DNA of 64,000 nucleotides from Geosiphon pyriformis (Eukaryota; Glomeromycota; Glomeromycetes; Archaeosporales; Geosiphonaceae). Numbering within the stretch: the stretch's first letter is position 1; each line of letters starts with the position of its first letter. Positions 26,007 through 38,628 of the stretch are shown in pieces. The position numbers and the translations under genes are program-made. The stretch lies in contig JAAOMT010000480.1 in assembly GCA_016748015.1 (NCBI GenBank), positions 187,356 to 251,355 of the forward strand, given 5' to 3'. The notes under the pieces are model-generated. The model had not been told where the DNA came from, made no database searches, and saw nothing but the letters and a program-made list of their open reading frames with translations.

Positions 26007-26826
26007 TATTATAAGTAATTATTTGGAGTGTTAAAACAAATAACAAATTCATAATTTGGTGTTTAATAGCTGATTATAATAATAATTTTTGAAGGTTTTA
26101 ATTGAGTTTTTTGTATAATAGACAAAAATTTAATTAATGGTTTTTTTTAATTTTTGTCTTTATTATAGTGGCCAGTTATTTTAACAGTTATGTTTTTCTG
26201 GTAAGCTATTCTTAAGTTTTTTATTTTTGTTTTACAAGTTTTTTATTAGGCTATTCTTGACATTAATTATTCAGTGCTTAATCTTTTTAATCAATTAGTA
26301 AACAAAAAAAAAAGCAAAAAAAAATAAAATAAAATAAAATAAAATAAAAAATAAAATAAGAAATTAGTATTCTATTAATAGTTATAATTAAAAGCTATTG
26401 GTTTAATATAGTTAAGTATTAGATTCTATTAACATAAATTGTTAATAGTACAAAATTGAGTAATATTTTTTAATCAAACAATAATAATATAAATTTAGAT
26501 AATAAAAAATATTTTTATTGATATAGATATGATTTTATTTTAAGTTATAGAAAACTATCTTTTAAAAGAAAAAATATTAGATAATTACTTATTTTTAATT
26601 TTTGCTTTAACTGTTCTGAATTTTTTTTCTGTTTCTAATATTCTTATTATATATATATAATTCGTATTATATAAAATTTTTTAAAATTTTTTAATTTCTT
26701 TAAAAAAAAATTTGAAATTCTGAAATCCTGCAATTTCTCAAGAAGAATTCTGGAATTTTTTAAGAGGAATCCTAAAATTTTTTTTTTACTACACTTTTTT
26801 TTTATTGGCTATTTTTATAAGTAATA
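26007..26826 (-). repeat. Solo A-family LTR inside pol
   Basis: Starts TATTATAAGTAATTATTTGG at 26007 and ends GTAATA at 26826, matching LTR termini with TG and CA changed to TA. Left flank is RNase H-region sequence and right flank resumes at the adjacent RT-connection sequence (counterpart of 46620-46660), so it is a single LTR left after recombination of an inserted element. Flanking 4-mers TTGT and CTGT differ by one transition, so a target duplication is possible but not proven. Confidence 0.75.
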
Positions 26827-29711
26827 CTGTTTATTTATATCAAGTATTTTTAGTTTAAAGTTGGTAAAATAGTTGTATAATTGTTGAAAAGTTTTGTATA
26901 AATCATTAATAATATTTAGCTAATCTTAAAAAGCTTTTAAATTTCATTAAATTTTTTGGTATTAGAAAGTTTTTTACTTTTTTAATTTTATTTAAATCTA
27001 TTTTAATGTCTTTTTTTTCAACTATATGTTCTAAAAACTTGAGTTTTGTTTTTTCGAAAAAACATTTATTTGTATTTAATTTTAATTCAATACATTTTAG
27101 TTTTTCAAATACTTATTGTAGATAATAAAAATGTTTATTAAATATCTTTGAAAATACATTAATATTATTTAAATAAACAACTATTAATTTCTATAATATG
27201 TTGAAATAAATAATTTTTATTAAGTATTAGAATATAACAAATGTATTAGTTAAGTTAAATAGCATTATTTTAAATTTAAAGTTCTCTTTTTTTGTTGTAA
27301 ATACCATTTTTTTTTGTTATTTAGATTTATAGTTACTTGTTAATAATTATTGTTTAAATTTAATGTAAAAAACTATTTTTTTCTTTGAATAAATTAAACA
27401 ATTCTTGAATTTGTAAAATTAAATAACTATTACTATAAATAATACTGTTGAGTTTTTGATAATTTACATAAAACTGGATTTTGCTATTATTTTTTTGTAT
27501 TAATATTACTAATAATAATTATAAATTCATAAATAATTAGATTAGCTTATTGTTTAATATCTAATTAATTTTTTTTGATAATATTATAATTAATTAATAG
27601 TATTTTATATGTTTTTTGTTTAATTGGTATTATATTTTTAGTTTTTATTTTGTGTTAAATTATATTTGTTTTTTCAAACTTATTTTTATTTGTAAATATG
27701 TTAATATATTATTTAAGTAATATTTAGAGTTGTATTTTTTGCAATTGGTCTAAATTTTTCAAGTTTATTTGTTCTAATTGTTCTGATTAAAGCAAATAAT
27801 ATTTGTTTTTTTGGGCCCAAATTTGTAATATAAAGTCTATATATTTGTATAATTATTTAAAATTTGGCATATTAATTGGTAATTAGTTCTTAATTTCTGA
27901 ACTTAAATATTTAATAATAGTGTTTTCTAATATTTTTACATAGTTTTTAATATTGTTGAAAATCAGAATTCTTATTTTTGTGATTTTTTGTTAATAAATA
28001 TAAATTAATAATAACAATTGTCTTATTTTAATATTTTTTAAGTTTTATTTTGAAAACTTGTGGCTAATTCTTGATTTTTTAGAGTATTTTCAATAATTTA
28101 TAATATGGCAAGATAAAAATATTATGACTTATAAAAATAATTTTTTTTGGTCTCTGATTTTTTCTGTTATATTGACAAATATGTTAATTTTTTTTATTAA
28201 TCCAAATTTCTTAATCCTTTTAACAGTTATTCTTAATTTTTTTTTGTTTTTATTAATATTAGTTTAGTTATTTTAACTAAAAATAAAAATATGGTTTGTG
28301 TTATTTTTTTTGGTTCTATTTTATAAATTTTGTCTAAATTATTTTGTAGTATAATAATAATATTTTTTATATATTTAATATTAATTATTCTTTTTTTTGC
28401 AATAATTTTTTTTTAACTAAGTTAAATCTAAATGTTAACTAAATTATAATAGTTGTTAAAACTTTTAATCTAAATTTTAAATTTATATTAATAGATAAGT
28501 GAAATTTTAAAACTATTAAAATTTGTTCTAAATATTTGAAATTAAATTTAATATCTGTTTTATGTATTTTTTTAAATATTATATTTTTATTGTCTTTATT
28601 AAACTATTTTAGTTCTTGTTTTTTTTTAATAAGTTAAGGAGCATAATATATTATTTGGTCTTAAAAATAGTGTTTAATTTTATATTAAATTTAAAAGTAA
28701 TATTTAAATTAGAATTAAGCTTTAATTTTAATTTATTAGTTTTACTAATTAGTTTGTTAAACTTTAAAATAAAATAGATAATGCATAATAATAAATTATA
28801 AACAAAGTTATATTTGTTATAATATTTAAATTAACATAGAATAAAACAGTATTTACATAGTTAGATATTAAATTGGTCAATTATTGTCTTGTTTTTTTTA
28901 AGTAAGTATTAGTAATTAGTAATATTTATTAAATTCTGTTGGATTATTAAGTATTATAAACAGTAAATCTTATAATAATTTTTTTTTGGTATTTTTAATT
29001 ATGTAGATTTTTTTTGATAATAATATTATATTTGACAACTGCTATTTTTCAGATTTTGTTTTTATTATATAAATAATTGTTTTATTAATTAAAAATATGG
29101 TTATAAATGACTTGTAATAATGTTTTTTTTCTTACTTAATTATAAATAAAGATTATATATTGACATAACTTATTATATATATTTTTTTTTTTGGAATATT
29201 GTTTTATATTTTTTTGTTAAAAAAGTTTTTCCATATGTTAAACAAAGTTTATTGTTCCATTTTTTTGGTTTTTTTAAGTATTTAAATCATTTAAAAATAC
29301 ATAAATAACAGTAATATTTGATTATTGTTAAGTATTTTTTATTGCTATTATAACATATATTTATAGATAAAAGTTTTTTTTTATAGTTAACACAAATCAG
29401 TTTTAGTTATTAATAGTATAGATTTTTGAGAATACTATACAATTATTATAAAATAGTAGTGTTGTTTTTTTTAGTACAATAATATATATAATAATGTTGT
29501 AATTTTTGGTTTTTTTTTAAATTAGTATAACAAATAAATTAGTGCTTAAATTGTTAGCTTATAAAACTTAGTATGTTTTCAAGATAAGTTTTTTTTTTAA
29601 TTTAATTAATAGTGCTTTATTAGTTGTTTTAAAATACTTATATGTTGTTAATACTTTGATATAATATTTCTGGTAGCTTATTTGAAGCTTTTAAGTATTT
29701 TAGTTAAGTAT

Positions 29712-30563
29712 TATTATAGATAATTATTTGAAATATTAGAATAAATAACAAATCTATAATTTAATGCTTAATAATTAATTATGTTAATAAATTCTAAAAG
29801 ATTTTTTGTATTTAAAAATTTTAGTTTAAATTTTTTGTATAATAAACAGAAATTTAATTAGTAATTTCTTTTAAATTTTTTTCTTTAACATAAAAACTGG
29901 TTTAATTTAACAGTTGTGCTCTTTTAATAAGCTATTTTTAAGTTTTTGATCTTGTTTTACAGATTTTTTACTAAACTATTTTTAATATTAATAATCTTAG
30001 TATTTAATCTTTTAATTAATTAGTATATACAAAATACAACAAATAACAAAAAAAAAATAGAATAATAAAGATAAAGAAGAAATCAATATTTTGTTAATAG
30101 TTATAATCAAGAATTATTATTTCTGTGTAATTAAGCATTAAAGTTTATTAGTATAAGTGTTAATAGATAAAAGCAATAAATATATAATTAAATAATCATA
30201 ATAGCATATATGGTAAAGTATATAATAAGTTTATTAAATAAATATAATTTTATTTTAACTATAAAAAACTATTTTTTGAAATAGAATAGTAAATAGAAAA
30301 ATTAAATTGAAAATTCTTGTTTTTAATTATTTGTCTGTCTTTTTTTTATTTTAATCTTATTACTATATATACTTAATTTTATAATACAAAATTTTTTAAA
30401 AATTTTCAATTTTTTCTATAAGTTTTTTTGAAATTCTAAAATTCTGCAATTTTTGTTTAGTAAATTTCTGAAATTCTAAAATTCTGAAATTTTTTTTTAT
30501 TATACCTATTTTCTATTGGCTATTTTATCTAATTATTATTATTTTTATTTTATATGAAGAATA
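29712..30563 (-). repeat. A-family LTR (3' LTR of a further element)
   Basis: Starts TATTATAGATAATTATTTG and ends AATA at 30563, followed by TTATTTCCTTTTTTTAATATT, which parallels the polypurine-tract side right of the LTR at 43090-44001. It is therefore the left, 3' LTR of an element whose internal part is interrupted by LINE 2 and then lost; only about 60 bp of it seems to resume at 37345-37400. Confidence 0.75.
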
Positions 30564-30689
30564 TTATTTCCTTTTTTTAATATTAAGCTCTATTAAAATT
30601 TCTTAAATATTTTAAAAAAAAACTTTTTTTTTTATTCCAAATTCTTATAAAGAGTCAAAAAGTTTTTTACTATTTAGTATGATAAATTT

Positions 30690-32286
30690 AAATTATTTTT
30701 GCTTGATTACAAGACTACTGTTGGCTCTAATATTGCTGTTATAAAGAAAACTGTTAAAGATTCTGGCTTAGCTGATGGTTTTAAACCTGTGTTGTTAAGA
30801 AAAAAAGGAGAGGTGGTGTTTTAAAAGATAATATTAAGACTAAAAAAGTTTTTGCTAAGAGATTGGATGGTTGTTTTTGAGATTTAAAAGTTAGTAATAC
30901 TATTGAATCTGATAGTGTTGACATAGAAAAAGAGTATCTGATTGAAGAATCTAGTTTTAACTATGGTAGTAAAGCCACTTTTGATGGCAAAAATGCTGAC
31001 CAGATGCTGAAAGATTTGTGTTTCAAAACCAAAAAAGCTCTAAAGAAGCTGTTGAAAAAAATAAATTTTTTGAGTGATGGTGATAATAATAATATTCTGT
31101 TGGACACTTTACTAACTTTTCTTCTTCCTTTGAAAAATTTGGTTGTTGTTCCTGTTAGGAAGTTATTCATTTTAAATACTGAATTAGATAAGGTAACTGG
31201 AAAGTTTTCTCAAGAAAAGCTTGCAGTAATTAGAAAGTTGTTTTCAAAAGTTAATGGTTTTAGAGAGGTATCTATTTCCTCAAAATTTGCTGATATTATC
31301 AAAGCAATGTTTACTTTCAAATTGAGTTTGATACAAGCTATTGAAAAGATTAAGAATGCAAAAATTTTGGTTAATACCAATCTCAAAAAATCCACTAAGT
31401 GTTCAGATTGGGCTGTGATGATAAAAAAAATACCAATTAGAATATTGGTTAAGACTGTATATATTGCACTATTTAAGTTTTAGTTAATTAAATTAATTAA
31501 AATATAATTAATAAAACTTTAACAAAAGGTCATAATAGAGTTTGACCAATTAGATTAAGCTGATTTGGTCACAGCAAAATAGTTTGTCTTAATTAAAAAA
31601 AATATTATGCATGTTGCTAGAACAGATTTAAACAAAATAACATAAAATACAAAAAATTGTTATAGAATACTTTTTTATATATTGCCAATAGGAATAAATG
31701 CTCATGACATTTGGAATTTATTGGTTCTGTAAGTAAAAAAAACATGTATTATTGATTAATATCTAATTATGTATGCTTAGGCCAGATGTGCAGTTATTTA
31801 TTTTAATTCAGCTAAGTCATTAGATGCTATTATGAGAACCATACTGGTTTTAAGAAGTGCTAATTTGTGCTGGTCTTATTTCAGTTTGGCTAAGTATATT
31901 AGGTATAAAAAATTGGGTCATATGTTATTGGGCTGCTCTATAAATAAAAAAACTTTTCTTGATAATTCATCTTATAGAGTATTGTTAAAAAAAAATAAAA
32001 ACAGACTGGCATTTATTTATGCTAAACATTTAGCATTAGTTGTCTGTCCTGTTTCTTTTGGTAATGTTTTTTAAACCAAAATTGTAGATGGGTCTTCTTT
32101 TTCTTTTTTCTTTACACAAAATAGTTCAATTGGTTCTGGTTTTTCTTTGGAAATAAAACTTATTTTACTAGTGTCTGTGAAATTAGACAGTAGATTTGCC
32201 ATTCTTGAGTGCAATTTTAACAGCCTTGTAAAGCAAGTTGATAAGTTGGTTAAGAGATTAGATATACTTGGGCCAATGGTTTCTTA
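30690..32286 (+). pseudogene. LINE 2 ORF1 protein (broken)
   Basis: Pieces include TTVGSNIAVIKKTVKDSG, SDGDNNNILLDTLLTFL, VPVRKLFILNTELDKVTGKF, LAVIRKLFSKVNGFREVSIS and DWAVMIKKIPIRILVKT, parallel to the ORF1 of copy 1 (VKTQLIRKFFSLVNGFEGAI). The longest open stretch is 31004-31483. Zinc-knuckle remnant near 31860-31950 reads YIRYKKLGHMLLGC, keeping only the His and last Cys. The C-terminal VGGLES-like coiled segment survives as LDSRFAILECNFNSL near 32180-32230. Not functional. Confidence 0.75.
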
Positions 32287-32519
32287 GTTTAGCCTTAAAT
32301 GTTAGCTATTGATAAATCTTTTCTCACAGAATTAAGGAGTAGATATAAAGATGAATAAAAGTTTAGATGTAACTACTAGTGGTGGAACTGTTGTAGAAGT
32401 AATAAGTTTTAATTTTTAGTTGTTTTGAAATTAGAAGAGACTTTAAGCAATTTGTTAAACATAATTATAGACCTGTTGGTCAGAGTAGATAATACTGGTT
32501 TGGGTTCTAGTGCTTATTT

Positions 32520-35500
32520 TTCTTAATGACCAATCTTATTTAGAAAGTGGCTATGTGTAATATTAAGGGTATAAACAATTCTGTTAAGCAAGCTAATATT
32601 GTTTATTGGCACAAAAATATGAACAATTCAATTTCTATTGTTATTGAGACAAAATTAAAAAAAAAGATTTATCTATGGATTATGAACAAGTTCAATGGTG
32701 TTTGGGTGTTTACTTCTGGTTTAGAGTCTAGTTATTTGGGTTCTGGTGTTGTAATTATCATGAATATTAGCTTGGTGAGACATGTATACAAAGTTTTAGA
32801 AGTTGTTAATAGGCTTTTATTTATTAAACTGCTTTTCAAAAATAAATTATCCATTTTAATTTTGGGGCTGTATGCTAGTGCCTTTTGGCTGTGTATTTGT
32901 TTTAAGCTGATGAGGTCAACTTTTTAATTGCAAAGACTGTGAACAAATTTTCTTTCATTATCTTGAGTGAAAATTTCAATAAAAATGGTTCTTGTAGATG
33001 TACTAGTTTTAAGAAATGCCTCAATTTGGAGTTGATTAATTTTTTAATTGGTAGTTATAAAAGCCTTAACATAGAAAAATTCCAGAAGTGTTATAAGAAC
33101 AATTAATTATGTGTTTGTTTCTTTGAGTTTAGTTAATACAATAGTGAATTGTGATATTATAGACATTGGCAATTACTTTGACACTAATCATCAAACTATT
33201 TCTGTTTCTGTGAATTTGGATGGCTTGTTAGATGTGTAGCTAAACCTTGTACACAAACAGATGAATAAAAATTGTTGAAAGTTTGATGTTAAAGATACTA
33301 ATAAAGTAAAATAGAACAATTTTAAAAATTTTATAACATCTAATACAGCAATATTTTCTGGTAAGTTTGTCATTTCTAAGAGGTTTTTAGATTTGAATGC
33401 TATATAAAATATTGTTTATAAGGTGGTGTGTTTATCAGTTAATAAGATATTCAAGAAAAAGTGGTTTAAAAATTTTAATAGTGTTTTTACTAAAGACTTT
33501 TCAAAGTTTCATAAATTGGAAATTTTGGTTTCAAAAATTGTCAAGTTTTTATGTAAAAATACCAATGATAAGTTTGCTTCTTTGATGGGCCATTAGACAT
33601 CTTTGGACAATGACAAAACTTCTACTATTCAGGTTTTTTTGGATTTTGGTGCAGATTTTAATTGCATAAGATCTGTTTTTTGTAGCATAAAAAAATTATA
33701 CCATGTTTACAAACTTGCCAAGTTACTGAGAGCCAAAAAAGTTCACATTAGATCTGTTATCAATAAAAGAATGAAAAGCTTTGCAGTTAATAAAAGTCAC
33801 TCTATTAAAAGTGTTTTAGAGTATCTTTTCTAAAAAGTGGTATTAGATTATTTGGTTGTTAATAATAAATTGTTTCTGGAGCCTGTTAAAATTAAATTTA
33901 AGATTGATGTAATTATGAAGAGTTAAACAAAGAAGAAAGTAGTGTTAGACCATGTTTCTAATTTGTGGTATTATTAATATCTGCTGTTGACTCATGTTGA
34001 TAATACTGCTTTTTTCAATGTTATAAATATTATTAATTATGATAATATAATACATGTGATTAAGGATCTCTTTAATAAGAAAGCTGCTAGTTTGTTAGAT
34101 ATCATAAATAAATTATGGAAGCATTATGACAATTCTGTGATTAGTATGCTTCTGAAACTTTTGAATCTTTGTTTGGTACATGAATTTGTACTTTAATCTT
34201 AGAAAGAAGCTTGGATGTCAATGATTCTTAAATCTTATAAGTAAAAGAACATTTTAATCAATATTAGACTGATTATATTGATTAAAATTGCCTGTAAAAT
34301 TTTTTTTAAGATACTTTTCAATAGGATTTTCTTGGCCTGTAATAAGTTTAATGTTTTTTGTAAAGACAATTTTTCCATGTTAAAAAGCACTACTATCTAG
34401 TTTTTTATATTTGTTGTTGACTTAGTGGTTAAAGATGCTTTAGAAAAAGAATTGTAAACTTTGGTTGATTTTGCAAGATATAAAAAAAGCTTATAACTCT
34501 GTAAATTAGCATCATTTGAAAAATAATTTGGTTTAAATTAAAATATGTGAGCAATTTATCAAATTTTTTGGAAATATTCACAATAATAGAGTCAATTAGA
34601 TTATGACTGATTATGATTTAATTAATAGATACTGAATACATAATAGATTGAACCAGGATAAGATTTTTTTTTCTCTGTTCTGGAAGATTTTTTATGATTT
34701 TTTTTGTGTAAAATCAAAAGAAAAGAGAATTTGTGTGGTTATCAAATTGATATTAAATTTGTTGCCAAGACTAGCAAATTGGAGAATTAAAGTGAACTGA
34801 TTTTATTTTTAGCAGCTGGTGCTTTTGTTGATAACATGATTTGGATTAGAAGTAGTCAGACAACTACTCAATATATTTTAGACATTGTTAGTGACTTTTT
34901 TAAGATTAATAATATTTTAATCAATAATAAAAAAACTATTATTATTTTTATTAACCAAAGAGTTCAGAATGTTTTACTATTGATAAATAAGTTGCCAATT
35001 TTTATTGCACAAAAAAAGGAGTTTTATTATTATCTTGGTATTTTTTTGTCTTTTAAAGGCTTATCTAAACCTAGTTTAATAAAAACCCACTTGAATATTA
35101 GGTTTTTTTTAATAAGATTTTAAAAAAAGTTATTTTAGATAAACAGTTTTTTTATTTAGTCTTGGTAGTATTGTATTTTATTGTTAGTTACAAAATCCAA
35201 TTCAGTTGTATTTTTAAGAATGTGTATAATAAATAGAATATATTGATTAGAAGAGATTTAAGAATAAAAACTGGTTTATTTAAAGACTTTTTCAATAAAG
35301 TTCTTCATTATCTATCTTTGTATAGACTGAAATCTTTTAAGCAAGTATAGATAGAGAGTAAATCAGCATTGGTTCTGTATTTTTCAAATGCTAACAGTGT
35401 TTTTGGTCAGTTGTTTAATCATAGATCTTTAGATTTACAAGTTTTAAATTAGTTTCTAATACACTTTTTATGGACTTTTGTTAGATTAAGAATCAGTTCA

Positions 35501-35899
35501 GTCAACAACTTTTTGGCTGACATAGTGAAAATTTTCTTGAATTGTGATATATCTCTTGACAATATTTTTTTTTTGTATTTCGATTCTTAGAAAGCACTCT
35601 AATGTCTATTATTTTGGAAGATTTAGTGTTCTATAATGTTTTTAGATTACTTAAAAGGTTTGGTATTGCTTTTGTTAAACAATTGTATGATAAAAAAGAG
35701 TTGGTTTTTGACTAAAAAAGTTTTTATTATTGGAAAAAACTTGATTCTAAGAGCCTAGTTTCTATATGGTTCAAATTAATATATAAGTATTTAGTCAACT
35801 CTCTTTGTTATCTTAGTATACAGCCTATTATTGTTAGCTCTCAGCTTTTAAGTATTTTTAGTTCTTGTGGTTTTTCTAAGATATGACAGTGTCTTTCTA
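32520..35899 (+). pseudogene. LINE 2 ORF2 endonuclease and reverse transcriptase (broken)
   Basis: Endonuclease part: AMCNIKGINNSVKQANIVYW and TKLKKKIYLWIMNKFNGVWV (32547-32927), then ILSENFNKNGSCRC near 32960-33000, where GDFNE has become ENFNK (catalytic Asp and Glu both changed). RT part: DLFNKKAASLLDIINKLW (33987-34196) and AAGAFVDNMIWIRSSQTT at about 34810-34860, where the FVDD box is FVDN. Then LPIFIAQKKEFYYYLGIF and LSFKGLSKPSLIKTHL. Frame shifts and stops every 60-100 codons. Confidence 0.8.
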
Positions 35900-37202
35900 A
35901 TGCTAATTTGGATGTTGTCAATGTTTATACAAATAGATTGCTAAGAAACTTGGATACAAGTAAGATAAGATGTGGTGCAATTGTGTTTTTTGCTGAATTA
36001 AATCTGAGTATTGGTGCCAAGATTGGTAGTTTGGTTTCTTTTATAATGGTTGAGTTACAGACTATTGCTTTAGCTTTGAAATGTGTCCTAGTTGGTAGTA
36101 GTATAATTATACATTCAGACAGTTAGACTGCTCTGGATGCTTGTGCTGTTGAATCAAAATTGGTTTTGCCAGATTTCTACAATTAATGTTAGATAGAAAG
36201 ATACAGTATAGTAAACTCTATTAGGGATAAGAGCTTAATGTATCTTGGTCTAAGATTAAAAATTATTTGGGTGTTCTAGATAATAAATATGCTAATAAGC
36301 TGGCTGGCTTGATTTTGCATTCAAATTTTGCAATCTTTGTTCTTGTCAAAAAAAGTTATATTAAGGCTAATAGAATAGTAATATTGGAAAATATTTATTA
36401 TTTTACTTGTGGTATTTTTAGAGCTGTTTATTGGGCTTGCTAAGAAATTGGGTCTAAGTTTAATATAATTGATACTAATATAATTAGTAATGTGAATTAG
36501 AGTCAAACTTTATTGGTTTGGCATTTTAACTTACATATGGCATCTGATTTTATGAATAAATTTACTGCTGATTTGCACTTATATTTTATGAAGACTTTGT
36601 ATTGTTATTTGCCAATTACTGTAAGAAAATATCTGTACAATAAAACTTATCCCAATGTGTTGTGTTTTTATTGTGGAAAAATAAAACTTCTTGACTACTT
36701 GTTTACTTATATAATAAACTTTGTTGCTTATAAAACATTACTTAATTTATATGTAATTCAGTGGACTTTTATGTCAAAAATGTGTTTGTTATTGTTTTAT
36801 ATTATGCAGATGCTTTTTACTTGTGTCTTTAACTTTAAGGTATATACAATTTTGTGCAAAGGTTTTGTTTTTAAAGATTGGTTTTTAGTGGTTTTATTCA
36901 TTTTTGGCTGCACTAAAGTTGCTGGTAAAAAGATCATTAAATTGGTAAAAAATTTAGAAAAAGCTTATTATAAAGAGATATAAATAATCAAAGCTAAGTT
37001 CAGAGTGTTTATGGAATCAAAAAGTTTAATTGCATGTAATAGTTCAGTACATTCAGAGACCTGTGAGTTTTTTTCATTGCTTTTTAATAGAGTTGCTAGG
37101 TTACTTAATATTGTGGAAGTACATAGTATTAGTTTTGGTTTTTACAAGCTTTGTAGTTTTTTTCTGGTACTAATAGTGTAGTGTCTGTTAATATAGTTTT
37201 GT
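35900..37202 (+). pseudogene. LINE 2 RNase H and C-terminal region (broken)
   Basis: RNase H-like piece at 35908-36126 (VVNVYTNRLLRNLDTS, CGAIVFFAELNLSIGAKIGS, MVELQTIALALKCVLV, IIIHSDS) followed by a TAG where Gln fits and ALDACAVESKLVLPDF. The usual YTDGS is YTNRL, again Asp to Asn. The C-terminal piece at 36513-36983 has VWHFNLHMASDFMNK, LPITVRKYLYNKTYPNVLCF and YCGKIKLLDYLF, the C-x2-C zinc region, ahead of the 3' box. Confidence 0.8.
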
Positions 37203-37411
37203 AGTATTGCTCTGATTGGCTCGAGTGGCTGGTTATGTGTAGAAAGTACATAATTTGTACCTAATTTAGATTACTTAATTTGATGTATTATGTTAAAGTT
37301 ATATTTGGGCCTCATTTATTAAATAATAATAAAAATATATATATTTTAATTTTTTTTCTTAAATTAATTTTATTACTTTTTTTTCTAAAATTGTTTTTGT
37401 AATTTTGGTTT

Positions 37412-37818
37412 TAGAAATATTAGAAAATAATTATAGAACAGCAGCTAACAACATTAGTAATGCTCAGGAATAACAAAAAAAAAGACATAATAAATGCTTA
37501 CTTGAACAACTAATAGAATTCAAAATTAGAGACCAAGTACTATTATATCATACAAAAGCTAAGAAACAATAGAATAGAAAGTTTGACCCAAAGTGAGATG
37601 GTCTATTTCATGTACACAAAGTTTTAGGCAATAGAGCTTACAAATTACAATTAGAAGACAGAATTTTAAAGAAAGTAGCACATGGAAATCAGTTAAAAAT
37701 TTATCATGCAAAACAAGAATCATCATCATCAATACCTCAACTAGGAACACAAATTTCATTAATTAGACCAGAAGATATACCACGAGATCTGGAACCAATT
37801 ATTGTCATCAAAACATAG
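37412..37818 (+). pseudogene. Family D integrase C-terminal domain
   Basis: Frame reads IRDQVLLYHTKAKKQ, then a stop where Q or H is likely, NRKFDPK, a TGA where Trp fits, DGLFHVHKVLGNRAYKLQL, EDRILKKVAHGNQLKIYH and LIRPEDIPRDLEPIIVIKT ending in TAG at 37816-37818. This is the GPY/F-type module of Ty3/gypsy integrases (GPF appears as GLF, a Pro to Leu transition). Element B has the collinear sequence at about 51300-51660. No chromodomain is visible after it. Confidence 0.85.
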
Positions 37819-37905
37819 ACAATGTGCAGCAAATTAAATTAAGAAATTCAAATATATATAACATCCAAAAAAACAGCAAGAAATGATAGAACTTTTAGCA
37901 TAGAC

Positions 37906-38520
37906 TTGTCAAATCAAATTTTACAACTCTCAAAACAACTATTTGACACAATTCAGCAATCTTCTGCTCAAATAAAAGTAATAATTGATAAAAAAAAATA
38001 TGATATAAGGATAAAAGCAAAAAAGAAGAGAGCAAGAGTTCAATTAGAACTAAATAGTCCCACTTCTATCCAATGCCCAAAAGAAGAAATTGGAGAAAAG
38101 ATTTCTTTTGGGTGGGAGAGAGAATAAAAAAAGTTTATAAAAGAAGATACTTAATTTCTGAGCTTGAAAAATTTAAAGAAGCTTTAGTTTATGAGACCAA
38201 ACTTCTCAAAACAGGGGAATAGACACCTAATAATGCCCAGAAATAAAAAAAAAACTTTTTTCAACATATTGGTTTTACAAAATTGGTAAACAACTAGATT
38301 TGAAAACACCATATGGAGACTTCAGCCAGAAAACTTTTAACAAAGAAGCAATACAACAAGTAGAAAAATTCATAGGAAAAAGCAACTTAACTCTATATTA
38401 CAAAGCAGCATACCAACTATATGCTGCTTTTCAATATTGTCCAAACATACTGTTGTATGGATCTATAAAGACTATAACAGTTAACAATATAGAACAAATA
38501 ACCAATTAACAATTTGAAAA
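37906..38520 (+). pseudogene. Family D ORF3, conserved post-integrase ORF (broken)
   Basis: Extra ORF between integrase and 3' LTR, 88 bp after the integrase stop. The first piece, 37906-38127, begins MSNQILQLSKQLFDTIQQSS and contains KVIIDKKKYDIRIKAKKK. The middle is frame-shifted with stops. The last piece, 38300-38509, reads MKTPYGDFSQKTFNKEAIQQ, VEKFIGKSNLTLYYKAAYQL, YAAFQYCPNILLYG, SIKTITVNNIEQITN. The C-terminal part is shared with ORF3 of element B (HYKLRAAFRLYNLFNTCGNI) and of A4 (EILLY-EIKTITVN). No signal peptide or membrane segment is visible; charged and Gln-rich. Function unknown; position matches where env-like or antisense ORFs occur in some LTR elements, but I see no env feature. 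Confidence 0.7.
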
Positions 38521-38612
38521 CCTATGAAGAACAATACTTGACACAATTATCAAACACTATATAAACAAAACCATAATAACAGATATATATGATTTCACAG
38601 AAACTCAATTCT

Positions 38613-38628
38613 AAAAAGAGAGAAATAA
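38613..38628 (+). other. Polypurine tract of family D
   Basis: AAAAAGAGAGAAATAA immediately before TGTTAC at 38629; purine-rich plus-strand primer position next to the 3' LTR. Confidence 0.75.

Larger units (their letters stand above)
22678..29711 (-). mobile_element. Very old A-family gypsy element
   Basis: Collinear with element A and element A4, but with almost every C and G converted and no open frame left. 3' LTR at 22678-23515; ORF3 remnant about 23640-23870 (parallel to 44150-44450); integrase about 23950-25650; RNase H about 25690-26006 (the block at 25765-25800 aligns with 205-245); RT about 26827-27640 (27000-27200 aligns with 590-800); dUTPase about 27640-28600; Cys-rich and protease-side sequence 28600-29711 (29140-29260 aligns with 2845-2940, 29670-29700 with 3475-3510). 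Interrupted by a solo LTR at 26007-26826 and ended by the LTR at 29712. Long hydrophobic ORFs here are products of T-rich decay. Confidence 0.85.
30616..37340 (+). mobile_element. Full-length-sized LINE (copy 2), plus strand
   Basis: Same gene order as copy 1 in the opposite orientation: leader, ORF1 (about 30690-32290), ORF2 endonuclease, RT and RNase H (32547-36200), C-terminal region (36513-37202), conserved 3' box (37220-37237), TTGATGTATTATG and an AATAATAATAAAAA tail. A 9-bp repeat ATATTTTAA at 30607-30615 and 37341-37349 may be the target duplication, though in such AT-rich DNA this is weaker than for copy 1. It sits just right of the A-family LTR at 29712-30563. Strongly decayed, with dozens of stops. 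Confidence 0.85.

Noticed and set aside
30607-37349. 9-bp ATATTTTAA repeats as a certain target duplication of LINE 2
   Set aside because: Such a motif is frequent in this AT-rich DNA; mentioned only as possible.
37818-38628. ORF3 as a retroviral-type envelope protein
   Set aside because: No signal peptide, furin-like site or transmembrane segment is visible in the B or D versions.
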